A DNA stretch of 64,000 bases from Flavobacterium silvisoli (lineage in GTDB: Bacteria > Bacteroidota > Bacteroidia > Flavobacteriales > Flavobacteriaceae). Both the position numbers and the translations under genes were made by a program. The stretch's first letter is position 1; each line of letters opens with the position of its first letter. Positions 26,240 through 35,963 of the stretch are shown here, one piece after another. The notes below the pieces were generated by a model. That model saw only the letters and a list, made by a program, of their open reading frames with translations. It searched no databases and was not told the DNA's origin. The stretch lies in the NCBI RefSeq assembly GCF_004329815.1, contig NZ_SJPE01000004.1:4926-68925 (forward strand), written 5' to 3'.

Positions 26240-27055
26240 ATGACAACAACACAACTCGTTCAGCAAATTCACCAAAAACAATCATTCCTGTGCATCGGTC
26301 TCGATGTCGATTTGACCAAAATTCCATCACATTTATTACAGCTTGAAGATCCTATTTTTGAGTTCAACAAAGCTATAATTGAAGCTACCCACGACTTATG
26401 CGTGGCTTTCAAGCCCAATACCGCTTTTTACGAAGCTCACGGGCTAAAGGGCTGGCAATCTCTTCAAAAAACCATAGAGTATCTTAATGCAAATCACCCC
26501 GAAATTTTTACCATAGCCGATGCCAAAAGAGGGGACATCGGCAATACTTCATCCATGTATGCTAAGGCATTTCTCGAAGATTTGAATTTTGACAGTGTTA
26601 CGGTCGCCCCTTATATGGGTAAAGACTCGGTTGAGCCTTTTCTGGCCTTTGAAAACAAGCATGCTATCTTGTTGGCTCTAACGTCTAACGAAGGAGCTTT
26701 TGATTTTCAGACCCAAGATGCTGCCGGCGAAGCACTTTATAAAAAAGTCATTAAAACCTCCAAAACTTGGAAGAATTCTCAAAATCTGATGTATGTGGTG
26801 GGTGCTACCAAGGCCGAATATTTTGCCGAAATCCGAAAAATAATCCCAAGTAGCTTTTTATTAGTTCCGGGTATTGGTGCGCAAGGGGGCAGTCTATACG
26901 ACGTTTGTTCCTATGGCATGAATGAGGATGTCGGTTTGTTAATCAATTCCTCAAGAGCCATAATTTATGCGTCTTCCGGGATGGATTTTGCCGAAAGAGC
27001 CCGAGCAGAAGCCTTGAAAGTACAACAGGAAATGGCGGTAATTTTGAAAACCTAA
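26240..27055 (+). CDS. pyrF: Orotidine 5'-phosphate decarboxylase
   Basis: Final step of UMP synthesis: decarboxylates OMP. 271 residues, the longer type-2 form. The ATG at 26240 is used; a TTG 21 bases upstream lies inside the -7 box. Seen: CIGLDVD at the first strand, [10 protein letters not shown], and the catalytic [11 protein letters not shown] with Asp94, Lys96 and Asp99, then VAPYMG and PGIGAQGG phosphate-binding loops. A gene for a metal-receptor-fold protein follows after 6 bp, apparently co-transcribed. Confidence 0.95.
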   Translation: MTTTQLVQQIHQKQSFLCIGLDVDLTKIPSHLLQLEDPIFEFNKAIIEATHDLCVAFKPNTAFYEAHGLKGWQSLQKTIEYLNANHPEIFTIADAKRGDIGNTSSMYAKAFLEDLNFDSVTVAPYMGKDSVEPFLAFENKHAILLALTSNEGAFDFQTQDAAGEALYKKVIKTSKTWKNSQNLMYVVGATKAEYFAEIRKIIPSSFLLVPGIGAQGGSLYDVCSYGMNEDVGLLINSSRAIIYASSGMDFAERARAEALKVQQEMAVILKT

Positions 27056-27061
27056 GTTGAC

Positions 27062-27871
27062 GTGAGAACATTTACCGATCAACGGGGAACACTCCATGTT
27101 TTTAATGCGACTCCAAAGCGCATCGTGTCTTTAGTGCCTTCGCAAACCGAGTTGTTATTTGATTTGGGCTTAGAGGATAGTATTGTTGGGATTACCAAGT
27201 TTTGCGTGCATCCGTTTCATTTTAAATCGACTAAAAAAATAATTGGTGGCACGAAGAAGGTGCATTACGAAAAAATCAAATTGCTCCATCCTGATATTAT
27301 TATTGCCAATAAAGAAGAAAATACTCCCGAAATCGTAGCCGAATTGTCAGCAATTTGTCCGGTTTGGGTAACCGATATTATTACTATTGATGATAGCTTG
27401 CAAATGATTGCTGATTTTGGAGCGCTGTTTCACAAAAGAACGGAGGCTCAAAAATGGCGAGATAAAATACACTTTGCTTTGCACGATTTTCAAAACTTTA
27501 TGAGGGACAAGCCGGCTCATAAAGTAGCATATTTTATTTGGGCCAATCCGTATATGGTTGCCGGCGGAAACACCTTTATAAACGAAATGCTTCGGTTGAA
27601 TAAGTTCGAAAATATTTATGATAATCATCCCAATTATGAAGGAAGGTATCCTGAAGTTATCATTCAGAAAATAAGGCAGGAAGGTGATCCTGATTTAATA
27701 TTGTTATCTTCCGAACCGTTTCCGTTTACAGATGAACACGCTTTTGAATTGGGACGCTATACACATCACGCCAAAACGGTTTTTGTGGATGGTGAAATGT
27801 TTTCCTGGTATGGCAGCCGTTTGATTAAAGCTTTTGAATATTTCAAAAAAATTCATCAAAGCATAGCATAA
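27062..27871 (+). CDS. BtuF/FepB-fold metal- or cobalamin-binding protein without signal peptide
   Basis: 269 residues starting at a GTG six bases after pyrF. Fold of helical-backbone periplasmic binding proteins: RIVSLVPSQTELLFDLGLEDSIVGITKFC, PDIIIANKEENTPE, then an AGGNTFINEML block and a C-terminal WYGSRLIKAFEYF. This family normally binds cobalamin, haem or siderophores for an ABC importer. No signal peptide or lipobox is visible and no ABC genes adjoin, so it may be cytosolic; transport function is therefore doubtful. Confidence 0.85.
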   Translation: MRTFTDQRGTLHVFNATPKRIVSLVPSQTELLFDLGLEDSIVGITKFCVHPFHFKSTKKIIGGTKKVHYEKIKLLHPDIIIANKEENTPEIVAELSAICPVWVTDIITIDDSLQMIADFGALFHKRTEAQKWRDKIHFALHDFQNFMRDKPAHKVAYFIWANPYMVAGGNTFINEMLRLNKFENIYDNHPNYEGRYPEVIIQKIRQEGDPDLILLSSEPFPFTDEHAFELGRYTHHAKTVFVDGEMFSWYGSRLIKAFEYFKKIHQSIA

Positions 27872-27907
27872 AAAAATGCCGGCACTCTAAGATACCGGCA
27901 TTTTTAA
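27872..27907 (+). terminator. Intrinsic terminator
   Basis: AAAATGCCGG, 12-base loop, CCGGCATTTTT after the pyrF operon. Confidence 0.85.
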
Positions 27908-28028
27908 ACTAACCCTAACCAAAATAATAAAAAACCAAATTTATTACATTACAAAGATACGGCGCTAATTCAGCTTATCATGTTAAGGTTTTGTTATACT
28001 TATGTTATTGGTTTCTAAAAAATTAAGC

Positions 28029-28748
28029 TTATTTTTTGTCCTGCATAGCAAATACTTTTTGAAGCAGGGTTGATGTTCTTGACTTGAGATTGGTTCTGAT
28101 GTTTTTTTCCTCCACGGCTATCATTTTAAAAACACCTTCCAGAGCTTTATTAGTGGTGTAATCGGTCAAATCGGGATTTACTTTTTTAACCAACGGAATA
28201 GCATTGTATTTGGTAATGATGTTGTTCCAAACTTTGTCAGCCCCCACCTTGGCAAAGGAGTTTTTAATCACCGGGTTGAATTTGGCGTAGAGCGGAGTAG
28301 TAGTACTATTTTGCAAATACGTCGTTGCCGAACGTTCATTTCCCATCAAAATGCTTTTGGCATCTGTAAAACTCATGTTTTTTACAGCATCTACAAAAAT
28401 AGGGGTGGCTTCTTTGGTGGCATCTTCAGCGGCACGGTTTAGCATTTTGATGCCATCATCGGCCAAAGAGTTTAACCCAATTTTTCGCAAGGCTTTATCC
28501 ACTTTTTGCAATTCTTCGGGTAGCAGGATTTTGACCATTTCATTTTTATAAAAACCGTCAACCGCAGTCAACTTGCTAACTTGCTTTGAGATTCCGTTGT
28601 TTAAGGCTTCTTTTAAACCACCGGAAATATCGATTGGGCTGTTGGGATTCAATTCAGGAAATTGATTGGCCATTTGCTGCATTTCGGCACAACTTAACAG
28701 AATAAAGGATAAACCGAAAACAAATACAGTAGAAAGGAACTTTTTCAT
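28029..28748 (-). CDS. DUF4197 lipoprotein
   Basis: 239 residues with a lipoprotein signal (FILLSC, Cys20) and an all-helical domain: GLKEALNNGISKQVSKL, LPEELQKVDKALRKIGL, then FTDAKSILMGNERSATTYLQ and NPDLTDYTTNKALEGVF, which are the signature blocks of DUF4197. Function unknown; exported. A -7 box TACCTTTG (28766-28773, minus strand) is 18 bp upstream. Alone on its strand. Confidence 0.88.
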   Translation of the reverse strand: MKKFLSTVFVFGLSFILLSCAEMQQMANQFPELNPNSPIDISGGLKEALNNGISKQVSKLTAVDGFYKNEMVKILLPEELQKVDKALRKIGLNSLADDGIKMLNRAAEDATKEATPIFVDAVKNMSFTDAKSILMGNERSATTYLQNSTTTPLYAKFNPVIKNSFAKVGADKVWNNIITKYNAIPLVKKVNPDLTDYTTNKALEGVFKMIAVEEKNIRTNLKSRTSTLLQKVFAMQDKK

Positions 28749-28895
28749 AATGAGGATTTAATTGTCAAAGGTAAAAAATGTGTTGAAGCAACTTGTTAAA
28801 GTTTGGCTAAACTTGCCAAAAATTATGCCAGAGGTTTTAGGTGTAATTTTTATTAATTATGTAAATTGCGGCACTTAAATTTTCATATCCGCAAC

Positions 28896-31800
28896 ATGGA
28901 ACCACAAACTCCTTATATTCCAAAAAACAAAGTTAGAATTGTAACCGCGGCCTCTCTTTTTGACGGGCACGACGCGGCCATCAACATCATGCGACGTATC
29001 ATTCAGGCCACGGGTGTAGAAGTGATTCACCTGGGGCATGACCGTAGCGTAGAAGAAGTTGTCAATACAGCCATTCAAGAAGACGCTAATGCCATTGCCA
29101 TGACCTCATATCAAGGAGGGCACAACGAGTATTTCAAATACATGTACGATTTGTTGAAAGAAAAAGGAGCCGGACACATCAAGATTTTTGGTGGTGGCGG
29201 CGGTGTTATTTTGCCTAGTGAAATTTCAGAATTACACGAGTACGGTATTACCCGCATTTACTCCCCCGATGATGGGCGTGCCATGGGACTACAAGGCATG
29301 ATCAACGATTTGGTGATGCAATCGGATTATCCGGTTGGCGATGTTTTGAATGGAGAAATACAGCATCTGGAAGAAAAGAATCCTACAGCCATTGCCCGTG
29401 TTATCTCATCGGCGGAGAATTTTCCTGATATAGCGAAAGAAACCCTTGATGCCATTCACAAAAAAAATGAAACCACACACATACCCGTGTTGGGGATTAC
29501 AGGTACCGGTGGTGCCGGGAAGTCTTCTTTGGTGGATGAATTGGTGCGTCGTTTCTTAATCGATTTTCCTGAAAAAACCATCGGATTGATTTCGGTGGAT
29601 CCTTCAAAACGCAAAACAGGCGGCGCTTTACTGGGCGACAGAATACGTATGAACGCCATCAACAACCCTAGAGTATACATGCGCTCGTTGGCCACGCGCC
29701 AATCCAATTTGGCCTTATCCAAATATGTGAACGAAGCCATACAGGTTTTAAAAGCTGCCAAATACGATTTGATTATCCTAGAAACTTCGGGTATCGGACA
29801 GAGTGATACCGAAATTATCGAGCATTCTGATGTTTCCCTTTATGTCATGACGCCTGAATTTGGGGCGGCCACCCAATTGGAGAAAATCGACATGTTGGAT
29901 TTTGCCGATTTGGTAGCCCTCAACAAGTTTGACAAACGCGGGGCATTAGACGCTTTGCGCGATGTGAAGAAGCAATACCAACGTAACCACAATCTTTGGG
30001 ATGTCAACCCCGATGATATGCCGGTTTTTGGAACTATTGCCTCGCAATTCAACGATCCGGGAATGAATACGCTCTATAAGAGAATCATGGATAAGATTGT
30101 TGAGAAAACCGGAGCTGATTTAAAATCGACGTTCGAGATTACCCGTGAAATGAGTGAAAAAATATTCGTCATTCCGCCGCATAGAACCCGTTATTTATCG
30201 GAAATCGCCGAGAACAACCGCAAATACGACGAAACGGTTTTGACCCAAGTGGAAGTCGCTCAAAAGCTATACGGTATTTACAAAACCATTGAATCGGTCA
30301 ATAAAAAGCAAGTCGATATTGACAGAGCCGGTATTGATGCTAGTAGTTTGAATATCAATGAATATAACAAGGACTTCCTAAACTTATTGGTGAAGGAATT
30401 TGACCGGGTAAAAATGAATCTGGATCCGTTCAATTGGGAGATAATCCTGACTTGGAACGATAAGGTAAATAAATATAAGAATCCGGTGTACAGTTTTAAA
30501 GTACGCGACAAGGAAATCAAAATTCAAACGCATACCGAGAGTTTGTCTCACAGCCAAATTCCAAAAGTGGCTTTACCAAAATATCAGGCATGGGGAGATA
30601 TTTTAAAATGGAACTTACAGGAAAACGTGCCGGGTGAATTTCCGTTTGCTTCCGGTTTGTATCCTTTCAAGCGCGAAGGAGAAGATCCGACCCGTATGTT
30701 TGCCGGCGAAGGCGGACCGGAACGTACCAATCGACGTTTTCATTATGTGTCTTTAGGCTTGCCTGCTAAGCGTTTATCTACGGCTTTTGATAGCGTAACT
30801 TTATATGGAAACGACCCTGATTTGCGTCCGGATATTTATGGAAAAATCGGGAATGCCGGGGTTTCAATTTGTTGTTTGGACGACGCCAAAAAACTCTATT
30901 CCGGTTTTGATTTGAGTCATCCGTTGACTTCGGTATCGATGACCATTAACGGGCCCGCGCCCATGTTGTTGGGATTCTTTATGAATGCGGCTATCGACCA
31001 AAACTGTGAAAAATACATTTTGGAGAACAATTTACAGGATGAAGTCGAAGAAAAAATCAACGAAATCTACAAAAAGAAAGGTTTGCCAAGACCTCGATAC
31101 AATGGCGAATTGCCGCAGGGAAACAACGGTTTAGGCTTAATGCTTTTGGGCGTTACCGGAGATCAGGTATTGCCGAAAGCAGTATACGATGATATTAAAG
31201 TCAAAACCCTGTCGCAGGTTCGAGGAACGGTTCAGGCCGATATTTTAAAAGAAGATCAAGCACAGAATACCTGTATTTTCTCTACTGAATTCGCCTTGCG
31301 TTTGATGGGAGACGTGCAGGAATATTTCATTCAAAAGAATGTCCGCAATTTTTACTCGGTTTCTATTTCGGGGTATCACATTGCCGAAGCCGGGGCTAAT
31401 CCGATTACGCAATTGGCGTTTACGTTGGCCAATGGGTTTACTTATGTGGAATATTATTTGAGCCGCGGGATGAATATCAATGATTTCGGACCCAACTTAT
31501 CGTTCTTCTTCTCAAACGGAATTGATCCGGAATATGCCGTGATTGGCCGTGTGGCGCGTAAAATTTGGGCGAAAGCCATGAAATTGAAATACGGAGCCAA
31601 CGAGAGAGCGCAGATGTTGAAATACCACATCCAAACTTCGGGACGTTCGTTGCATGCCCAGGAAATCGATTTTAACGATATCAGAACTACCTTACAGGCT
31701 TTGTATGCAATTTATGACAATTGCAACTCATTGCACACCAATGCCTATGACGAAGCGATTACCACGCCAACTGAAGAATCTGTACGCAGAGCCATGGCTA

Positions 31801-32321
31801 TTCAGTTGATCATCAACAAAGAGTTGGGATTGGCCAAAAATGAAAATCCAATTCAAGGATCGTTTATCATCGAAGAACTTACCGACTTGGTAGAAGAAGC
31901 CGTATTGCAGGAATTTGATCGCATTACGGAGCGTGGCGGTGTTTTGGGCGCCATGGAAACGATGTACCAACGAAGTAAAATCCAAGAAGAAAGTTTGTAT
32001 TATGAAACGTTGAAACATACCGGAGAGTTTCCAATCATTGGCGTAAATACATTCTTGAGTTCTAAAGGTTCGCCAACAGTGATTCCGGCTGAGGTGATAC
32101 GAGCTACAGAAGAAGAAAAACAATTTCAGATACAAACGTTGACTAATTTGCATAAGGTTTATGCCGGCAAAGAGCAGGAGCAAATAGAAGCGTTACAGGA
32201 TGCGGCGATCAACAACAAAAACTTGTTTGAAAAGTTGATGGAAGTAACTAAATACTGTTCTTTAGGGCAAATTACCGCGGCCTTGTTTGAAGTAGGCGGA
32301 CAGTACCGCAGAAATATGTAA
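28896..32321 (+). CDS. icmF: IcmF-type fused acyl-CoA mutase (B12 domain / G-protein chaperone / mutase)
   Basis: 1141 residues from the ATG at 28896 (an upstream TTG adds 10 residues without support). Adenosylcobalamin-dependent rearrangement of a branched acyl-CoA (isobutyryl/n-butyryl or related). Order: B12-binding domain (about 12-150; DGHDAA with His25 as lower cobalt ligand), a MeaB-like GTPase chaperone (about 195-430; P-loop GTGGAGKS at 203-210), linker, and a mutase TIM barrel (about 560-1140; [15 protein letters not shown] and [16 protein letters not shown]). The single-chain order identifies IcmF rather than MutAB. Substrate choice cannot be fixed by eye. A terminator follows. Confidence 0.9.
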   Translation: MEPQTPYIPKNKVRIVTAASLFDGHDAAINIMRRIIQATGVEVIHLGHDRSVEEVVNTAIQEDANAIAMTSYQGGHNEYFKYMYDLLKEKGAGHIKIFGGGGGVILPSEISELHEYGITRIYSPDDGRAMGLQGMINDLVMQSDYPVGDVLNGEIQHLEEKNPTAIARVISSAENFPDIAKETLDAIHKKNETTHIPVLGITGTGGAGKSSLVDELVRRFLIDFPEKTIGLISVDPSKRKTGGALLGDRIRMNAINNPRVYMRSLATRQSNLALSKYVNEAIQVLKAAKYDLIILETSGIGQSDTEIIEHSDVSLYVMTPEFGAATQLEKIDMLDFADLVALNKFDKRGALDALRDVKKQYQRNHNLWDVNPDDMPVFGTIASQFNDPGMNTLYKRIMDKIVEKTGADLKSTFEITREMSEKIFVIPPHRTRYLSEIAENNRKYDETVLTQVEVAQKLYGIYKTIESVNKKQVDIDRAGIDASSLNINEYNKDFLNLLVKEFDRVKMNLDPFNWEIILTWNDKVNKYKNPVYSFKVRDKEIKIQTHTESLSHSQIPKVALPKYQAWGDILKWNLQENVPGEFPFASGLYPFKREGEDPTRMFAGEGGPERTNRRFHYVSLGLPAKRLSTAFDSVTLYGNDPDLRPDIYGKIGNAGVSICCLDDAKKLYSGFDLSHPLTSVSMTINGPAPMLLGFFMNAAIDQNCEKYILENNLQDEVEEKINEIYKKKGLPRPRYNGELPQGNNGLGLMLLGVTGDQVLPKAVYDDIKVKTLSQVRGTVQADILKEDQAQNTCIFSTEFALRLMGDVQEYFIQKNVRNFYSVSISGYHIAEAGANPITQLAFTLANGFTYVEYYLSRGMNINDFGPNLSFFFSNGIDPEYAVIGRVARKIWAKAMKLKYGANERAQMLKYHIQTSGRSLHAQEIDFNDIRTTLQALYAIYDNCNSLHTNAYDEAITTPTEESVRRAMAIQLIINKELGLAKNENPIQGSFIIEELTDLVEEAVLQEFDRITERGGVLGAMETMYQRSKIQEESLYYETLKHTGEFPIIGVNTFLSSKGSPTVIPAEVIRATEEEKQFQIQTLTNLHKVYAGKEQEQIEALQDAAINNKNLFEKLMEVTKYCSLGQITAALFEVGGQYRRNM

Positions 32322-32330
32322 TTCCATAGC

Positions 32331-32371
32331 ATCCGGAGTCGTTTTGATAGAAAACAGCTCCGGATTTTTTA
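32331..32371 (+). terminator. Terminator of icmF
   Basis: ATCCGGAG, 19-base loop, CTCCGGAT, TTTTT. It overlaps a TTG-initiated extension of the next gene, arguing for that gene's later ATG. Confidence 0.8.
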
Positions 32372-32388
32372 AGCAACAGTACCAATTC

Positions 32389-32868
32389 ATGCAACCTGTT
32401 ATCAAAAATCATTCGACCATAACCCTAATCGGCAAACGTCAAGCGATGACTTTTGCGGAGGATTTATCGGTGGTAATGTGGCAAAGCTTCATGCCCAGAC
32501 GGCATGAAATAGAAAACATACTGGGAGAGGATTTATATAGTGTTCAGGTCTATCCGGAGGAATTTGATTTTGGTAGGCATACTCCTTTTACAAAATGGGC
32601 GACGGTTCGGGTTAGTGAAAGCGCATTGATCCCCGACGGCATGGAAAAGCTGGTTATTCCCGGCGGACTCTATGCTGTTTTTCTGTACAAAGGGATTCCT
32701 GCCGATGCCGAACCATTTTTCCGGTTTATATTTACGGAATGGTTGCCGACATCGGGCTATGTACTCGATAACCGGCCTCATTTTGAAATTTTGGGCGCAA
32801 AATACCAACACAACCATCCCGATTCTGAAGAAGAAGTTTGGATTCCGATAAAGGATAATACGAATTAA
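32389..32868 (+). CDS. GyrI-like small-molecule-binding protein
   Basis: 159 residues from the ATG at 32389. The GyrI/AraC effector-binding (SOUL-like) fold is suggested by FAEDLSVVMWQSFMPRRHEIEN, YSVQVYPEEFDF, KLVIPGGLYAVFLYKG and a C-terminal FTEWLPTSGYVLDNRPHFEIL. Such proteins bind drugs or act as effector sensors; no DNA-binding domain is present. Its stop overlaps the convergent SEC-C gene by 4 bp. Confidence 0.85.
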   Translation: MQPVIKNHSTITLIGKRQAMTFAEDLSVVMWQSFMPRRHEIENILGEDLYSVQVYPEEFDFGRHTPFTKWATVRVSESALIPDGMEKLVIPGGLYAVFLYKGIPADAEPFFRFIFTEWLPTSGYVLDNRPHFEILGAKYQHNHPDSEEEVWIPIKDNTN

Positions 32869-33236
32869 TAACTTCCCTCTACATAATACCAGCTATCATT
32901 TTCATAAACAAAAGTGGAGTGTTCGAAATGAATTTGAGCCTGTAATTGAGCATCTAAATAATAGGCTTTAAAAGTTACTGTGGTTTCGGTTGAAACAAGT
33001 ATTTCTAATTTTACCCATTGGTTGCTTTTACTCCATGCAAGAATATCTGCTTTTTTGTGAAATTTTCTTTTAGAGGGATGTGTGGTAGCTATCAGGTAAT
33101 CGGCTGATCCCGTGGCGAAAGCACTGTAACGTGATCGCATTAAGGCTTCAGCAGTTGGTGCCTTTTGACTCTTATTTATATAGGGTTGACAGCAATTTTT
33201 AAAAGAAGACTCACTCCCGCAATAACAACTGACCAT
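32865..33236 (-). CDS. YchJ-like SEC-C motif protein
   Basis: 123 residues. N-terminal SEC-C zinc motif with Cys4, Cys6, Cys15 and Cys16 (SCYCGSES...NCCQPYI), then the YchJ NTF2-like domain, with AEALMRSRYSAFATGSADYLIATTHPS, WSKSNQW and a FxAxY strand. Function unproven (UPF0225). Six bases downstream of a 47-residue gene on the same strand. Confidence 0.9.
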   Translation of the reverse strand: MVSCYCGSESSFKNCCQPYINKSQKAPTAEALMRSRYSAFATGSADYLIATTHPSKRKFHKKADILAWSKSNQWVKLEILVSTETTVTFKAYYLDAQLQAQIHFEHSTFVYENDSWYYVEGSY

Positions 33237-33241
33237 GATGA

Positions 33242-33385
33242 TTAAGGATTTTGAGTATCATTAAATTTTTTAACAATAGCTTTCAATTTTTCGGTGCGTA
33301 AGATTTTTTGAGCTTTGGTCTTTTCCTGAGCTTTGTGAAGTTTGTCGTTATGCGCTTTAATGTTTTTCAGATTGTTTCTTCCCAT
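33242..33385 (-). CDS. Small basic protein, 47 residues
   Basis: From the ATG at 33385: MGRNNLKNIKAHNDKLHK followed by a lysine-rich helix. Very basic, no cysteine, no membrane segment; family unknown. The start is supported by a -7 box that ends four bases upstream and by proximity to the SEC-C gene (6 bp), with which it is probably co-transcribed. A longer frame to 33427 would start with a hydrophobic stretch upstream of the promoter and is unlikely. Confidence 0.55.
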   Translation of the reverse strand: MGRNNLKNIKAHNDKLHKAQEKTKAQKILRTEKLKAIVKKFNDTQNP

Positions 33386-33389
33386 GAGC

Positions 33390-33397
33390 CAAAAATA
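33390..33397 (-). promoter_or_regulatory. -7 box four bases before a start codon
   Basis: Minus-strand TATTTTTG, then GCTC and the ATG at 33385. Same geometry as 8668-8675; a leaderless transcript is likely if used. Confidence 0.45.
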
Positions 33398-33474
33398 CAA
33401 AATTATGTTAAAAATAAATTTTGGCACAGCAATTGAGCAGACCTTTACATCTTATAACATATAAATTAAAAACC

Positions 33475-33996
33475 ATGAAAAATTTGACTATAATTTTAGC
33501 TTTTGTCGGGATGATGACGCTACAAAGTTGTTCTAATGATAATAACTCACAGCCTATTGTTGATAACGATACCATAAGTGAAGTATTTGAATATAGTAAT
33601 GTTAATTTTACTACCGGAAACGGATTCAGTCAGATATTAACCTATCCTCATCAGTTGTATACTTCAGATATGGTTTTAGTATACCGATTGTCGGGAGTTT
33701 TTCAAGGAGCCGATGTTTGGAAATTACAACCGGAAACATTCTACTTCGATGACGGGACACTAGATTTTCAATACAATTTTGATTTTACCCGTTTTGATAC
33801 TAATGTTTATATGAACGGCTTTGATTTAGCAGGTATTTCAACAAATTACCGATTGGGACAAGTTTTCAGAGTGGTAGTAATCCCAGCTTATTTTGGAAAT
33901 AAACAAAGCAGTACAATTAAAGTAGATTTTAATGATTACAATGCGGTTATCAAAGCATACCATATTGATGAATCGAAAGTTATAAAAGTTCAGTAA
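33475..33996 (+). CDS. Lipoprotein of unknown function
   Basis: 173 residues; lipoprotein signal MKNLTIILAFVGMMTLQSC (Cys19) followed by an Asn/Asp-rich spacer. The mature domain has alternating beta strands (YSNVNFTTG, DMVLVYRLSG, LDFQYNFDFTRFD, VFRVVVIPAYFG). Conserved-looking but not assigned to a named family. It is flanked by a terminator at 34014-34039, and its upstream neighbour is divergent. Confidence 0.72.
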   Translation: MKNLTIILAFVGMMTLQSCSNDNNSQPIVDNDTISEVFEYSNVNFTTGNGFSQILTYPHQLYTSDMVLVYRLSGVFQGADVWKLQPETFYFDDGTLDFQYNFDFTRFDTNVYMNGFDLAGISTNYRLGQVFRVVVIPAYFGNKQSSTIKVDFNDYNAVIKAYHIDESKVIKVQ

Positions 33997-34013
33997 ATTT
34001 AACTTTATAAGAG

Positions 34014-34039
34014 AAGCAGACGAATGTCTGCTTTTTTTG
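34014..34039 (+). terminator. Intrinsic terminator
   Basis: AAGCAGAC GAAT GTCTGCTT then a T run. Confidence 0.82.
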
Positions 34040-34122
34040 TGGGGTAAAATCAAATTAAGTTGTCTTCCTATTGTTCAGTAATTTGTTAAAATCGACGAAT
34101 GACACCATAATTGATTACTTTT

Positions 34123-34157
34123 TTTGTTAATTTCTTTGATTGGATTGATTATTTTTG
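34123..34157 (+). promoter_or_regulatory. Promoter of the serine hydrolase gene
   Basis: TTTG (34123-34126), 23 bp, TATTTTTG (34150-34157), followed by CAC; 29 bp before the ATG at 34187. Confidence 0.5.
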
Positions 34158-34186
34158 CACAAAATTAATGAATACCCCTTAACAGA

Positions 34187-35209
34187 ATGATATCCTTTAA
34201 AAACAAAAGATTTTCTTTACTACATGCCATAATTTTTGTTGCATTAACTGCCTTAATTACGTTCGGTCTGACCAATTTTTGGAAAGAGCGTCAATTTGTT
34301 GCCAAAATGAATAATTCTACTACTTTTTCCAACAATTATAATGTAAAGAGAATGGAGGGGTTTAAATACATTAAACCATTGATGTTTGTTGATGATGAAT
34401 ATGAATCAGATGGTTTGATGGAGGTTAAACAAAAAATAACGGGTATTATTGATGCATACAAAGCTACGGGGGATTTAATTAATGCTTCTGTATATCTGAG
34501 AGAATATGCTCATAATGAATGGATGTGTGTCAATGAGAATGAGAAGTTTGATCCGGGTTCACTCTTTAAAGTACCGGTACTCATTGCTATATTAAAAATG
34601 GCGGAAATTCACCCGGGTTTTTTAAACAAGTCACTTACTTACAACAAGGTTGTAAATACCGGTAAAAATGTTGCTTTTGCTTCAAAAACAATAAAGTTAG
34701 GTCAATCATATACAGTTAAAGAGCTTTTGACATACATGATTAAATATTCAGATAATAATGCAACTATTTTATTAGAAGAAAATTTAGAGCCTAAAATACT
34801 TCAAAAGCTTTTCTCAGATGTGGGGTTGGAAGTGCCAAACATTTATGCGACGCAGTATTTATTTACAACCAAAGAATATTCCTATTTCATGAGGGCTATT
34901 TATAATGCCGGTTATTTATCCGTAGAAGATTCAGAATTTGCAGGAGAATTATTGAGTCAGTCTGAATTTAAAGATGGTATAGTAAAAGGTTTACCGGAAG
35001 GGACTAAATTGGCTCATAAATTTGGGGAGGCGGGCAATCAAAATGAGAAACAACTGCATGAATCTGCTATTATTTATTTAGAAAACAAGCCATACTTATT
35101 AACCATTATGACTAGAGGTAAAGACAATAAAAAATTATCTCAATTCATTGGTGAAGTTTCTCAAGCTGTATATACTGATATGAGAAACCAAGCTAATGCT
35201 GCATTGTAA
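34187..35209 (+). CDS. Membrane-anchored serine hydrolase with class A beta-lactamase fold
   Basis: 340 residues. N-terminal membrane anchor (about 11-30), then a penicillin-interacting domain with SxxK (Ser125/Lys128 in PGSLFKVP), SDN (188-190 in KYSDNNA) and a third motif reading KFG (278-280) instead of KTG. So the catalytic serine and lysine are intact. Class A type enzymes of this kind in Bacteroidota may be beta-lactamases or peptidoglycan DD-peptidases; the altered KTG leaves activity toward penicillins uncertain. Own promoter, own terminator. Confidence 0.85.
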   Translation: MISFKNKRFSLLHAIIFVALTALITFGLTNFWKERQFVAKMNNSTTFSNNYNVKRMEGFKYIKPLMFVDDEYESDGLMEVKQKITGIIDAYKATGDLINASVYLREYAHNEWMCVNENEKFDPGSLFKVPVLIAILKMAEIHPGFLNKSLTYNKVVNTGKNVAFASKTIKLGQSYTVKELLTYMIKYSDNNATILLEENLEPKILQKLFSDVGLEVPNIYATQYLFTTKEYSYFMRAIYNAGYLSVEDSEFAGELLSQSEFKDGIVKGLPEGTKLAHKFGEAGNQNEKQLHESAIIYLENKPYLLTIMTRGKDNKKLSQFIGEVSQAVYTDMRNQANAAL

Positions 35210-35223
35210 TCTTATTGATATCA

Positions 35224-35260
35224 TAAAAAAGCCTTGTCAGTAAAGACAAGGCTTTTTTTA
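35224..35260. terminator. Bidirectional terminator
   Basis: AAAAAAGCCTTGTC AGTAAA GACAAGGCTTTTTT between convergent hydrolase and nth genes. Confidence 0.92.
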
Positions 35261-35914
35261 TTTCTTCATTTTATAGTATTCGTCTAAAACCGATTTTCTT
35301 CCGATGGTTTTGGTGATGATGTCTTTTTCTAAATCCCATCCGCGGGCAGGAGAATATTCTCTACCATACCAAATGATTTGAAGATGCAACTCATTCCAAA
35401 GGTTTCTTGGAAAAATTGCTTTGGCATCTTTTTCTGTTTGTTGAACATTTTTTCCATTCGAAAGATTCCAACGATACATCAGTCGGTGAATATGAGTATC
35501 AACCGGAAATGCAGGTATTCCAAACGCTTGTGACATAACCACACTTGCCGTTTTATGGCCTACAGCAGGCAATTCTTCTAGAGCTTCAAAACTTTGTGGA
35601 ACTTCACCATTGTGTTTTTCAATCAGTATTTGTGACAAACCGTATATCCCTTTTGACTTCATGGGAGATAAACCACAAGGCTTGATGATTTCTTTGATTT
35701 CCTCTACTGAAAGTTTGACCATATCATATGGATTATCTGCTTTAGCAAATAACAAAGGTGTTATTTGGTTTACACGAACATCAGTACATTGAGCTGAAAG
35801 CAACACAGCAATCAACAAAGTATAAGCATTTTTGTGATCTAGAGGAATTGGAATTTCAGGATAGTATTCTTTTAACGTATTAATAACAAATGTTGCACGT
35901 TCCTGTTTGGTCAT
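35258..35914 (-). CDS. nth: Endonuclease III (DNA glycosylase/AP lyase) lacking Fe-S cysteines
   Basis: Removes oxidised pyrimidines and cleaves abasic sites in base excision repair. 218 residues. Seen: helix-hairpin-helix LEELPAVGHKTASVV with catalytic Lys121 and Asp139 in PVDTHIHRL. The C terminus, where the family has CX6CX2CX5C for a 4Fe-4S cluster, instead reads YGREYSPARGWDLEKDII and holds no cysteine; the only cysteines are Cys43 and Cys80. The glycosylase core is otherwise intact. Convergent with the upstream gene and divergent from bcp. Confidence 0.95.
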   Translation of the reverse strand: MTKQERATFVINTLKEYYPEIPIPLDHKNAYTLLIAVLLSAQCTDVRVNQITPLLFAKADNPYDMVKLSVEEIKEIIKPCGLSPMKSKGIYGLSQILIEKHNGEVPQSFEALEELPAVGHKTASVVMSQAFGIPAFPVDTHIHRLMYRWNLSNGKNVQQTEKDAKAIFPRNLWNELHLQIIWYGREYSPARGWDLEKDIITKTIGRKSVLDEYYKMKK

Positions 35915-35963
35915 TTTAGTCTAAATTTGGATTGTAAATTTATAAAAACTTATACATCAAAAT

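Noticed and set aside
26090..26281. 63-residue minus-strand frame opposite the pyrF promoter
   Set aside because: No signal, no family and it would overlap pyrF and its promoter; the hairpin at 26035 is better explained as a leader or small RNA terminator.
32344..32388. TTG-initiated extension of the GyrI-like gene
   Set aside because: It runs through the icmF terminator hairpin, so the ATG at 32389 is used.
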